Positions 17,870 through 25,738 of a stretch of 64,000 nt of DNA are shown in pieces. This DNA is from Oligoflexus tunisiensis. GTDB taxonomy: Bacteria; Bdellovibrionota_B; Oligoflexia; Oligoflexales; Oligoflexaceae. A model generated the notes under the pieces. That model searched no databases, was not told the DNA's origin, and saw nothing but the letters and a program-made list of their open reading frames with translations. Location: positions 7,368,346 through 7,432,345 of the forward strand of contig NZ_BDFO01000001.1 in NCBI RefSeq assembly GCF_001748245.1, given 5' to 3'. Position 1 is the stretch's first letter. Each line of letters opens with the position of its first letter. A program made the position numbers and the translations under genes.

Positions 17870-20317
17870 TTAGCTGGCCAGTGACTTGCTTTCCCGCCGG
17901 GTGCTCAGCTTTTCGACCTTGGCGTCAGTGACGCAGACTTCAGCGAACATGATTTGGAATACCTCATTATATTCCTTCACGAAGTGAGCCTTCAAGCTGC
18001 GCCGGATAGATTGTGGCAACTCCTGGAAAACAGCCTTGTTCTTCTCAGGGATGATAACCTCGGTCATTCCCTCACGGGTGGCCGCCAGCATCTTCTCCTT
18101 GAGCCCGCCGATGGGCAGCACTTTGCCATGAATCGTAATTTCGCCGGTCATGGCCACGCGCTGCTTGGGCGGCGTTTTCAAAAGAGCCGAGATGATCGAG
18201 GTGGCCATGGCAATCCCTGCCGAGGGGCCGTCTTTGGGAACCGCACCCGCAGGCACGTGGATATGCAACTCGTTCTTTTCGATCGTATCGGGTTCGATGC
18301 CGTACTCAGCGAAGCGGGAGCGGATGAAGCTCAAAGCCGCCTGGGCTGATTCCTTCATCACATCGCCGAGCTGACCCGTCAGCACCAGAGCATGCTTGCC
18401 GGTGAAAATCAGGCTCGATTCGATCGCCATCACTTCACCACCGTACTGGGTGTAGGCAAGCCCAAGCGAGACGCCGATATGCGGTTCCTTGTGGTAGAAG
18501 TTGTCATCAAAGCGCTGAGCGCCAAGATGTTTTTGCACCAGGGTCGGGGTGAGGCGGATGCCTTCCCGCATCATGGCTCCATTGTCATCAGCTTCCGCAT
18601 ACTGACGGGCGATCTTGCGACAGACCGAGGCAATCTTCTTTTCCAGACCACGCAGACCGCTTTCACGGGTGTAGCCGTTGATGATGGTCGTCACGCAGTT
18701 TTTGGTGAAGAGAATGTTGGCCTGATCCAGACCGGCTTCCTTCAGCTGCTTCGGAATCAGATACTGGTTGGCGATCGCCAGCTTTTCCTCTTCCGAGTAA
18801 CCGGACACTTCAATCACTTCGAGACGGTCGCGCAGTGGCGCCGGGATCGTATCGAGGTTGTTGGCGTTGGCAATGAACATCACATCCGACAGATCGAAAG
18901 GGATGCCGAGATAGTGATCAACGAAGCTCCTGTTTTGCTCCGGATCGAGCACCTCGAGCAGAGCGGACGAAGGATCGCCGCGATGATCGGAGGCCATCTT
19001 ATCGATCTCATCGAGCATCAGGACGGGATTGCTGCTGCCACAGTTTTTCATCGCTGTAATGATACGACCGGGGAAGGCACCGACATAGGTTTTGCGGTGA
19101 CCGCGGATGTCGGCCTCGTCGCGCACGCCACCGAGGGCGATACGGGCGAACTCACGACCCAGGGATTTGGCGATCGATTTCCCCAAACTGGTTTTGCCGA
19201 CGCCGGGAGGGCCTACAAAACAGATGATGGGGCTCTTCGCTTCGGGATTCAGCTTTTTAACGGCCAGGTATTCGATGATCCGGTCTTTCACCTGGTCGAG
19301 ACCGAAGTGATCCGCATCGAGGATGAGCTTCGACTTGTGCAGGTCGAGCGCATCAGGCGTTTTCTTGCCCCAGGGCAGAGCCAGGATGGTTTCAATATGC
19401 GTGCGGGTGAGGGCCGCTTCGCTGGTGTCCTGATGCATGCGCTCCAGGCGTTTCAGCTGACGGGCGATTTCCTCTTTGGCATCCTTGTTCAAGGGAAGTT
19501 CTTCCATCCGCTGCCAATACTGATCGATTTCGTCCTTGCCATCCGAATCACCGAGTTCGGATTTGATCACGCGCATCTGCTCGCGCAGGTAGTGCTCGCG
19601 CTGCATGCGACCGATTTCATCCTTGGCATTGGACTGAATTCGGACCTGCATCTGATACACTTCGATCTCGCGTGACAGGCAATTGTAAACACGCTTCAAC
19701 CGATCCAGAGGATGCGCGACGGCCAGGATGGTTTGCGCTTCGTTCACCTTCAGGCCAAGGTTGGAGGCCACAAGGTCCGCGAGGCGGCCTGGTTCATTCA
19801 CATCTTCAAGGATCATCAGGATATCAGGTGACAGGATCTTGCCGAGGGTGACCACTTTCTCGAGGCTTTCGCGGACGGCGCGGATGAGGGCTTCAACTTC
19901 GCTGGTGGTATTGGCAATTCGTGGTTCCTGAACATTCTGGACGATGACTTTGGGATAAGGATCGGTTTGGAGGAGCTCGCTGACCATCGCCTTATGAAGT
20001 CCCTGCACCAGGACCTTCATACGACCGTCCGGAAGTTTCCGGGTTCGCATGATGGAACAGACAGTGCCGATATCGTAGACATCGAACGGTGGTTCCAGAT
20101 GCGCTTCGAGTCCTTCGCCTTCGTGTCCCATGACCTTGAAAGCTGAAAGGAAGATCTTCCTCTGTTTGGCTAAGGCACTTTCCACTGCATTGACGCACAG
20201 GTCCTCATTAATGAAGACCGGGACAATCATGTTGGGAAATACCACGATATCCTTCAGAGGCAGCAGTGGCATCTCACTGTTGACAACTGCAAGCTTACCT
20301 TGATTCGTCTCCGACAT
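17870..20317 (-). CDS. lon: ATP-dependent protease Lon
   Basis: Lon degrades misfolded and regulatory proteins as a cytoplasmic AAA+ hexamer. In order the protein shows an N-terminal substrate-binding domain (PLLPLKDIVVFPNMIVPVFI), a coiled-coil region (about 215-300), the AAA+ module with Walker A GPPGVGKT (369-376) and Walker B LMLDEID (433-439), and the protease domain with catalytic Ser699 (KDGPSAG) and Lys742. The 815-residue length is standard. GGGAG precedes the ATG. Confidence 0.98.
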   Translation of the reverse strand: MSETNQGKLAVVNSEMPLLPLKDIVVFPNMIVPVFINEDLCVNAVESALAKQRKIFLSAFKVMGHEGEGLEAHLEPPFDVYDIGTVCSIMRTRKLPDGRMKVLVQGLHKAMVSELLQTDPYPKVIVQNVQEPRIANTTSEVEALIRAVRESLEKVVTLGKILSPDILMILEDVNEPGRLADLVASNLGLKVNEAQTILAVAHPLDRLKRVYNCLSREIEVYQMQVRIQSNAKDEIGRMQREHYLREQMRVIKSELGDSDGKDEIDQYWQRMEELPLNKDAKEEIARQLKRLERMHQDTSEAALTRTHIETILALPWGKKTPDALDLHKSKLILDADHFGLDQVKDRIIEYLAVKKLNPEAKSPIICFVGPPGVGKTSLGKSIAKSLGREFARIALGGVRDEADIRGHRKTYVGAFPGRIITAMKNCGSSNPVLMLDEIDKMASDHRGDPSSALLEVLDPEQNRSFVDHYLGIPFDLSDVMFIANANNLDTIPAPLRDRLEVIEVSGYSEEEKLAIANQYLIPKQLKEAGLDQANILFTKNCVTTIINGYTRESGLRGLEKKIASVCRKIARQYAEADDNGAMMREGIRLTPTLVQKHLGAQRFDDNFYHKEPHIGVSLGLAYTQYGGEVMAIESSLIFTGKHALVLTGQLGDVMKESAQAALSFIRSRFAEYGIEPDTIEKNELHIHVPAGAVPKDGPSAGIAMATSIISALLKTPPKQRVAMTGEITIHGKVLPIGGLKEKMLAATREGMTEVIIPEKNKAVFQELPQSIRRSLKAHFVKEYNEVFQIMFAEVCVTDAKVEKLSTRRESKSLAS

Positions 20318-20441
20318 GCTTCACTCCCGCTAGATGAGGACTTTACTTCTCTGACCCTGTATTTTTGTTCGGCTCTCGCCGCGAAAACATGAGTTCTGCG
20401 GTTTTTTCCAGCGTTTTCTGGATTTGGTTCGACCACGAGGT

Positions 20442-20840
20442 CTAGTCTTTAACCTTAATGATAATCCACAAATCGCCGGCCTGATCGTCGACAATGTCAC
20501 CGAGTCCCTTCAGCTTGATGGCTTTGTGACAGTCGGTATCAGGCCCTAAAACCAGTTCTCGTTCGATCTTTTCGCGTTTTTCCTGGTGGCCGTGCGCGGA
20601 GTGTGTGCGGATGGTGCGCGAGAATTTGACCACGGTGCGAAATGTTGCGGAAAGTTGGGTCCGCGTGACAAAGATCGGAATCTCCAGGTCCAGCTTCTTG
20701 TGCTTTTGGCACCAGTTTTCGAAGCTCATCTCTTCGTAGTGAACACTTGAACAAAATTCCTGGAGCGCCTGCTCATCAGCATTCTGTTCAGGAGTTGCAG
20801 GAGGACCGGAGTAAGGTTTTTCGTCTCGCTTGCGCGTCAC
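20442..20840 (-). CDS. DnaJ C-terminal-domain-like protein without a J domain
   Basis: About 50 polar residues precede a region that follows the DnaJ/CbpA C-terminal domain pattern: DLEIPIFVTRTQL…FRTVVKFSRTIR, then a kinked basic strand (EKIERELVLGPDTDCHKAIKLKGLG) and the closing GDLWIIIKV. In DnaJ the last block reads G.G…GDL.V.V.V. There is no HPD J domain and no zinc finger. The GTG start has GGAGG 9 nt upstream. It follows grpE by about 23 bases, so a role with the DnaK/GrpE machine is a reasonable inference. The similarity itself is judged by eye. Confidence 0.5.
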   Translation of the reverse strand: MTRKRDEKPYSGPPATPEQNADEQALQEFCSSVHYEEMSFENWCQKHKKLDLEIPIFVTRTQLSATFRTVVKFSRTIRTHSAHGHQEKREKIERELVLGPDTDCHKAIKLKGLGDIVDDQAGDLWIIIKVKD

Positions 20841-20863
20841 ACCTCAGGTCCTCCCTGCTCTTA

Positions 20864-21457
20864 TCAGCCTGGTCCGGATTTGGGAACCAGCACGCTGACC
20901 ATGCTGGGACGGATCAGTCGGCCGTTCAGCGTATAGCCTCTTTGGAACTCATCCTTGACTGTTTCCTGTTCCACTTCCCCTTCGATTCTTTGAATCGCCT
21001 GGTGAAAGTTGGGATCAAAGGCTTTGCCAGCTGCTTCCACAGCCTTGAGCCCGTTGACTTCGAGCACATGAGTCAACTGTTTATGAACCATGCGGATGCC
21101 TTCGACAATCGCATTGTCGGCATCAGTGCCAACAACTACCGTCGCTTTTTCAAAACTGTCGAGAACCGGCAAAAGGTCCTGCAAAAGTTTTTCTGTTGCA
21201 AATTTCAGCAGGTCCTGGCGATCGCGCTCGTGGCGCCGGCGCATGTTGTCCAACTCGGCCAGCGTTCGCAGATATTTATCCTTGGCATCCTGAACCTCTT
21301 CTTCGAGGTGACGGATTTTCTCATCCTGCAATTCCGCTCCCTCGTCAGTTCCGGTAGCTGTGGCACCTGCTTGTGCAGCTCCATCACCTTCGGCCTGATC
21401 CTTGATATGGCTGGATTCAGTATTTTTGTTGTTTTCAGTCTGTATATCAACGTTCAT
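20864..21457 (-). CDS. grpE: Nucleotide exchange factor GrpE
   Basis: GrpE releases ADP from DnaK. A disordered acidic N-terminus is followed by a long coiled coil (KYLRTLAELDNMRRRHERDR, the family signature) and the C-terminal beta domain (FDPNFHQAIQRIEG…GYTLNGRLIRPSMVSV). I chose the ATG at 21457. The predicted promoter (21500-21528) would start transcription near 21490, inside the longer frame that begins at 21496. dnaK lies 19 kb away in the same window and no full dnaJ is present. Confidence 0.95.
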   Translation of the reverse strand: MNVDIQTENNKNTESSHIKDQAEGDGAAQAGATATGTDEGAELQDEKIRHLEEEVQDAKDKYLRTLAELDNMRRRHERDRQDLLKFATEKLLQDLLPVLDSFEKATVVVGTDADNAIVEGIRMVHKQLTHVLEVNGLKAVEAAGKAFDPNFHQAIQRIEGEVEQETVKDEFQRGYTLNGRLIRPSMVSVLVPKSGPG

Positions 21458-21499
21458 ATAAGGCTTATTGACTCCCTGCTTGCATTGACACGACATGAT

Positions 21500-21528
21500 T
21501 TTTTACAACGCAAGCACCTTTACTGCAA
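21500..21528 (-). promoter_or_regulatory. Predicted promoter of grpE
   Basis: TTGCAG (21523-21528) and TAAAAA (21500-21505) are separated by 17 bases on the minus strand. The inferred +1 near 21490 leaves a leader of about 30 nt to the ATG at 21457. No CIRCE-type inverted repeat was seen. The rest of 21529-21692 holds no gene I can support. Confidence 0.4.
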
Positions 21529-21692
21529 GACCTTGTAGTCTTCTGAGGATTTTCAGACCTTTGCGGGCCCTTAGTTGGCGGAGGCAGGTATGATCTGACG
21601 CCTTAATCTCATTTTAATGTGACCCACCTGGTGTTGAAAAGTAGGCAAGGGTTGCCGGGCGCCTTGTCCATTGCGATATCCAGCGATGGGCG

Positions 21693-21721
21693 TTGACAGG
21701 GCCGGAGCGCATGCGTTAAAT
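21693..21721 (+). promoter_or_regulatory. Predicted promoter of fis
   Basis: A perfect -35 TTGACA (21693-21698) is separated by 17 bases from TTAAAT (21716-21721, 4/6 match to TATAAT). A GC-rich spacer and a start near 21728 leave a leader of about 78 nt before the ATG at 21806. This argues against the longer frame starting at 21671. Confidence 0.6.
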
Positions 21722-21805
21722 CTTTCTCACCCAAAATCGCAGTGTTTCTCGGGCCATGACCGAGATCTTTGCGGATCGTTTCAGCATTCGAATTCTGAGT
21801 TGCCC

Positions 21806-22183
21806 ATGGAAAATCCTATTGACCAGCTGCCCCCGGATCCTGAACCTACGTCATCCGCATCCGATCGAAGCCTTCCTTCGGAGACGACCAAACGCTTATC
21901 TGCGTTGTCTCGCCGAGGAATCCACATCGATGATGCAGACCTCATCACCAGACTTGATCAGTATTCGATCGAGGATGTTGTTGAACTGAAAATCTCTCGA
22001 TTCTTCGATCAAATTGGAACGTTCTACCCAGATGATGTCTATGATTTGATCATGTCCAAAGTGGAAAAGCCCCTGCTTGTCCAGATTCTCCGCCGCGTGG
22101 GTGGAAATCAGGTCCAAGCTGCCAAGATTCTGGGCATCAATCGCAACACACTGCGAAAGAAGATCAAGCAATACGGTCTTTGA
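21806..22183 (+). CDS. fis: Fis family DNA-binding protein
   Basis: The C-terminal ~48 residues (VYDLIMSKVEKPLLVQILRR, then GGNQVQAAKILGINRNTLRKKIKQYGL) match the DNA-binding half of Fis, including the helix-turn-helix. Fis is a nucleoid protein and global regulator of growth-rate-dependent genes. The N-terminal ~75 residues are longer and more acidic than in enterobacterial Fis (98 aa). Start 21806 is preferred because of the promoter position. Its Shine-Dalgarno is weak. Confidence 0.85.
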   Translation: MENPIDQLPPDPEPTSSASDRSLPSETTKRLSALSRRGIHIDDADLITRLDQYSIEDVVELKISRFFDQIGTFYPDDVYDLIMSKVEKPLLVQILRRVGGNQVQAAKILGINRNTLRKKIKQYGL

Positions 22184-22190
22184 GATGATC

Positions 22191-22215
22191 AAAAGCCTTC
22201 CTTCTCTGGAAGGCT
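22191..22215. terminator. Hairpin between fis and dnaB, possible bidirectional terminator
   Basis: A perfect 8-bp stem AGCCTTCC/GGAAGGCT with a 6-nt loop lies 10 bases past the fis stop. On the minus strand it is followed by TTTT, so it could also end transcripts coming through the dnaB repeat array. The stem bases CCTTCC/GGAAGG recur in every 49-bp repeat unit next to it. Confidence 0.5.
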
Positions 22216-22279
22216 CTCCTCATCACCTCTCGTGGTCGCCGCGTGGCCTTCCTGCGTGAGAAAAAGCCAGCTTCAAGCC

Positions 22280-22475
22280 TGCTCAACCGTCGCCATCGCT
22301 GACTGAGCCTTCCTTGTGGAATGCTGCCGTCTCAATCTTTGTCGTCGCTTGCGGAGCCTTCCGTATGGAATGCCGCCGTCTCAACCGTCGCCATCGCTGA
22401 CTGAGCCTTCCTTTTGGAATGCCGTCGTCTCAACCCTCGTAATCGCTTACGGAGCCTTCCTGGAATAAGTTCTGG
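22280..22475. repeat. Tandem 49-bp repeat derived from the dnaB 3' end
   Basis: Units at 22280-22328, 22329-22377, 22378-22426 and 22427-22475 align along the minus strand. The fourth is the real 3' end of dnaB, ending …FQEGSVSDYEG-stop. Read in the dnaB frame, the other three units each encode a similar tail and stop: FHKEGSVSDGDG, FHTEGSASDDKD and FQKEGSVSDGDG. The array therefore looks like serial duplication of the dnaB terminal codons plus the stop. Sequence at 22216-22279 has a further weak resemblance. There are no spacers, so it is not CRISPR. Confidence 0.85.
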
Positions 22476-23776
22476 AACGAAACATAATTCGGCTGATAGG
22501 CGAGTTTGATCGTTTTTGTTGCACCGTGCCGGTTTTTGGCGATCAATATTTCAGCAATGCCGGTGAGTTCGGAAGCTGGGTTATAATACTCGTCCCGGTA
22601 GATAAACATGATCATATCCGCATCCTGTTCCATCGAACCGGATTCGCGAAGGTCGGAAAGCTTCGGCCTTTTGTCCGGGCGCGAGTCCGGACCGCGGTTC
22701 AGCTGCGCCAGCGCCAGCACAGGCACCTTGAGTTCCTTGGCGAGGTTCTTCAGGCCCATGGAGATCTCCGAAATCTCCCGCTCCCGTGAGTCGGGACGAT
22801 CGGCGCCCATTGTCATCAGCTGCAGGTAGTCGATCACAATCATGTCGAGACCATTTTCCTTGTGATAACGACGGCAGCGTGATCGCAATTCCATCAGGCT
22901 GATGCCTGGAGTTTCATCAATACCAAGATGGGTCTTGTGCTCATAAATGCGGCGGGCCCCTTCCATAAGGCGATCCTGCTCTTCATCGCTCAGATCCCCC
23001 TTGCGCAGACGCGAGGAGTCCACACGTGCCACCGATGAGAGCACACGGGCCATCAGCTGCTCTTTACTCATCTCAAGGGTGAAGATGGCCACTTTCTTGC
23101 CAGACAAGGCCGCGTTCGTCGCCAGATTCAAAACCAAGGCGGTTTTTCCCATCGCTGGGCGCGCGGCGAGGATCACAAGGTCACTCGGCTGCATTCCGCC
23201 GGTCAGCGTATCCAGATCGTTAAATCCGGTGGTGACTCCGGTAACAACGCCTTCGAGTTCGAGCTTTCTCTGAATCTCGTCAATCGTCGATTCCAGGACC
23301 TGATCGGCGGGAATGATACCCTTGCGATCGTATTCCGAAGAAATCTGCAGAAACTGCTTCTCGACACTCTCGATGAAGCTTTCGATATTGCCTTCGTAAT
23401 TCTCAGCGCGATCCACCACGTCCTGGCAGACTTTAATCACGCTGCGACGATAGAACATGTTGCGCACGATCCGCGCATAATGCTCGAGGTTTTGCGCGAC
23501 AGGGCAATTTTCTGTCAGATCAATCAAATAGGCTGGACCAAGATCCCGGACCTGGTTGTGACGAAGTCTTTCCGCAACGGTTACAATATCTGCGGACTCA
23601 CCTGCTGCGGATAGCTGCAGAATGGCTTCGTAAATCTTTTGATGCGAATCGATGAAAAAATGCTTCGCTTCGAGCATACCCTCGATAAGGGTCAAGCTAT
23701 CGGCATCGCTCAGAATCGCGCCGAGTACAGCTTTTTCTGCATCGATGGAATGAGGCAGAGATTGTCCTGACGCCAT
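22430..23776 (-). CDS. dnaB: Replicative DNA helicase DnaB
   Basis: DnaB is the hexameric 5'-3' helicase at the replication fork. An N-terminal helical domain (PHSIDAEKAVLGAIL…) and linker precede the RecA-like domain with Walker A AARPAMGKTALVLN, Walker B MIVIDYLQLM and the SRESGSMEQDAD-type block (here LRESGSMEQDADMIMFIYRDEYY). The 448-residue length is typical. It follows rplI, the classic rpsF/rplI-dnaB arrangement. Its last codons are the source of the adjacent tandem repeat. Confidence 0.97.
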   Translation of the reverse strand: MASGQSLPHSIDAEKAVLGAILSDADSLTLIEGMLEAKHFFIDSHQKIYEAILQLSAAGESADIVTVAERLRHNQVRDLGPAYLIDLTENCPVAQNLEHYARIVRNMFYRRSVIKVCQDVVDRAENYEGNIESFIESVEKQFLQISSEYDRKGIIPADQVLESTIDEIQRKLELEGVVTGVTTGFNDLDTLTGGMQPSDLVILAARPAMGKTALVLNLATNAALSGKKVAIFTLEMSKEQLMARVLSSVARVDSSRLRKGDLSDEEQDRLMEGARRIYEHKTHLGIDETPGISLMELRSRCRRYHKENGLDMIVIDYLQLMTMGADRPDSREREISEISMGLKNLAKELKVPVLALAQLNRGPDSRPDKRPKLSDLRESGSMEQDADMIMFIYRDEYYNPASELTGIAEILIAKNRHGATKTIKLAYQPNYVSFQNLFQEGSVSDYEG

Positions 23777-23840
23777 GGGGGAGTCTCAGTGAGGTCTGAA
23801 TTCCATAGGTCTCGCGAGGGACCTATGGAATTATCATGGG

Positions 23841-24287
23841 TTATTGCGGAGCAACGACCCAAACTTTGAATTTCGCGACCACTTCAGGATGCACGCGAAC
23901 TTCGGCGGCGTAAACACCAACTTTTTTAATTTCTTCAGTCAGCTTGATATCTTTTTTGCTGACTTTTACACCTTCCTGCGCCAGCAGCTCTTCCAGCTCA
24001 GCAGTGGTGACAGAACCGAAAATTTTCTCATCTTCACCAACTTGTTTGGTGACAGTGACAGAAATTTTTTCGATCAAACCAGCTTGCTTTTTGGCTTCGC
24101 CGAGGAGCAGGGCTTTCTTCTTTTCCAGAAGACGGATCTGGTGGTTCAGCGCAGCCTGGTTGCCTTCGTTGGCGACGACACCCAATCCACGAGGAATGAG
24201 GAAGTTACGGGCATAGCCGTTCTTCACTTTAACGAGATCACCGATACGACCAAGGTTTTCAACGTTTTGGCTTAGAATCAATCTCAT
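23841..24287 (-). CDS. rplI: 50S ribosomal protein L9
   Basis: The N-terminal domain MRLILSQNVENLGRIGDLVKVKNGYARNFL(IPRG) is the L9 signature. A long connecting helix and the C-terminal domain follow, giving 148 residues as expected. GAGGAG with 9-nt spacing precedes the ATG. Only 3 bases separate it from the rpsF stop. rpsR, normally between rpsF and rplI, is absent. Confidence 0.97.
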   Translation of the reverse strand: MRLILSQNVENLGRIGDLVKVKNGYARNFLIPRGLGVVANEGNQAALNHQIRLLEKKKALLLGEAKKQAGLIEKISVTVTKQVGEDEKIFGSVTTAELEELLAQEGVKVSKKDIKLTEEIKKVGVYAAEVRVHPEVVAKFKVWVVAPQ

Positions 24288-24290
24288 GGA

Positions 24291-24656
24291 TTACTTCTCC
24301 TCAGGCTGTCTTTGAGCAGCCGCGGCAGCCTTGGCGAGTTCGACTTTACGAGCAGCAATGTCCACTTCGTCGTCGATCTTCACAACCATGAAGCGCAGGA
24401 CGTTTTCGTCGATGCGCAGAAGGCGTTCGCATTCCGCGATGTTCTCGGGAGTACTGGCGGCATCATAAAACACATAATGGCCGCGGAAATGCTTGCGGAT
24501 GGGATAAGCCAAACGCTTGGCGCCCCAGTCGTTCCGCTGGATCAGCTCGCCGCCGCCGCGCTTCAGGATTTCTTCGTAACCCGCAAAAACTTTTTGTTTT
24601 TCAGTGTCGGGCAGATCAGCCTTGGCAACCAAGGTAAATTCGTATTCACGTAGCAA
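24291..24656 (-). CDS. rpsF: 30S ribosomal protein S6
   Basis: S6 binds the 30S platform with S18. LREYEFTLVAKADLP, the central GGGELIQRNDWGAKRLAYPIRKHFRGHYVFYDAAS and ERLLRIDENVLRFMVVKID are family blocks. The start is a TTG at 24656 with GGAGG 7 nt upstream. An ATG at 24704 would add 16 non-S6 residues. The Ala/Gln-rich tail may be processed. It is followed directly by rplI. Confidence 0.95.
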   Translation of the reverse strand: MLREYEFTLVAKADLPDTEKQKVFAGYEEILKRGGGELIQRNDWGAKRLAYPIRKHFRGHYVFYDAASTPENIAECERLLRIDENVLRFMVVKIDDEVDIAARKVELAKAAAAAQRQPEEK

Positions 24657-24728
24657 AACACTACCTCCCTTATGGATTGAGCAGCCAATCATTATGATCA
24701 GCAAGAGAGCTCTAACACTACTTTCTTA

Positions 24729-25265
24729 TCAGCCGGGATTTCGGATCAGACCCTGCAGACGAATCAGAGCTTCGTCCACCATCTCTGTTTCCACCTGAAT
24801 GAGTTCATCCACTGTGAAATTGCCGAGCACCCAGTTCGAAACATCACCAACGCCATGGGGTCGACCCACGCCGAGCTTCACACGGGCGAAGTTTTCCGCA
24901 CCGCCTTCCGCCATGATGCTGCGAATTCCGTTATGACCGCCATGTCCACCGCCGGTGCGGGCTTTCACCTTGCCGAACGGAACATCGATGTCATCGTGCA
25001 GGACGATCACATCCTCGATGGCGATCTTATAAAAACGCATAGCCTGGGTTACCGAGCGGCCGCTGAGGTTCATGAAAGTCTGCGGCTTGAGCAGCAAACT
25101 ATCGGTGCCACAGATCGGCACGCGTGCATAATCAGCATCAAATTTGCGACCCTGCCAGCTGCCGCCAGCGCGGGACAGAATTTGATCAAGGATCAAAAAC
25201 CCAGCATTGTGCCGGGTTTTGTGGTACTTGTCGCCTGGATTACCCAGACCTACGATGAGCTTCAA
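24729..25265 (-). CDS. pth: Peptidyl-tRNA hydrolase
   Basis: Pth recycles peptidyl-tRNA released by stalled ribosomes. LIVGLGNPGDKYHKTRHNAGF contains the catalytic His19. PQTFMNLSG, HDDIDVPFG and GGHGGHNGIRSI are all present. The start is TTG with GAGGG upstream, 15 bases after the rplY stop. This is the usual rplY-pth pairing, here leading into rpsF-rplI-dnaB. Confidence 0.96.
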   Translation of the reverse strand: MKLIVGLGNPGDKYHKTRHNAGFLILDQILSRAGGSWQGRKFDADYARVPICGTDSLLLKPQTFMNLSGRSVTQAMRFYKIAIEDVIVLHDDIDVPFGKVKARTGGGHGGHNGIRSIMAEGGAENFARVKLGVGRPHGVGDVSNWVLGNFTVDELIQVETEMVDEALIRLQGLIRNPG

Positions 25266-25280
25266 TATAAGCCCTCGGAC

Positions 25281-25562
25281 TTAGGCGTACATCAGGTCCA
25301 CATGCAAAGGGATGCGTTTCACAGGATCGATCTGAAGGTCGACCACTTTCACAACGCGGGTTTCGCCTTTGAATGTTAATTCAAATTGCTTGCCATTCTT
25401 GTACGCTTTTCCCAGCCACTTGGGGTCGAATTCAAGCATGATGCTTTGGCCTTTGTCGAGCAAAACACCAGGAATGCGACCGCTCTTGCGCAGTTTGCGG
25501 ATATGGCTCTTTCCTGTGACTTCACGAGGGGAAGCCTCAATCTTTACGAGTTCTTCAGACAT
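25281..25562 (-). CDS. rplY: 50S ribosomal protein L25, short form
   Basis: L25 binds 5S rRNA. The ~93-residue protein has the core RKLRKSGRIPGVLL, a strand-rich middle and VVKVVDLQIDPVKRIPLHVDLM. It lacks the C-terminal CTC extension found in many bacteria, so it resembles the short E. coli type. The ATG at 25562 has GGAG with 8-nt spacing. An upstream in-frame start at 25622 is not ribosome-binding-site supported. Confidence 0.9.
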   Translation of the reverse strand: MSEELVKIEASPREVTGKSHIRKLRKSGRIPGVLLDKGQSIMLEFDPKWLGKAYKNGKQFELTFKGETRVVKVVDLQIDPVKRIPLHVDLMYA

Positions 25563-25663
25563 TTCATCATCTCCTAAAAGCAAGCACACATCCGCGCCCA
25601 ATTCTCGGGTCGACTGCATCATTTTGGCTGCAAAAAGGTGCGCAGACCAAGCTTGAGCATAGG

Positions 25664-25692
25664 GTTATATAGGGAACGACTGAGACTGGCAA
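25664..25692 (-). promoter_or_regulatory. Predicted promoter of the rplY-pth-rpsF-rplI-dnaB run
   Basis: On the minus strand TTGCCA (25687-25692) and TATAAC (25664-25669) are 17 bases apart. Each matches the sigma70 consensus at 5 of 6 positions. The inferred leader to the rplY ATG is about 95 nt. Confidence 0.65.
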
Positions 25693-25738
25693 GTCCCTTG
25701 TCTCTCCCTTAAAGCGTGAAACCCGGTCAGCACCTTTG

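Noticed and set aside
18392..19675. 427-codon + strand open frame opposite lon
   Set aside because: It is antisense to a conserved gene, with no supporting motif.
22280..22475. CRISPR array
   Set aside because: Units are directly abutting with no spacers, and one is the end of dnaB.
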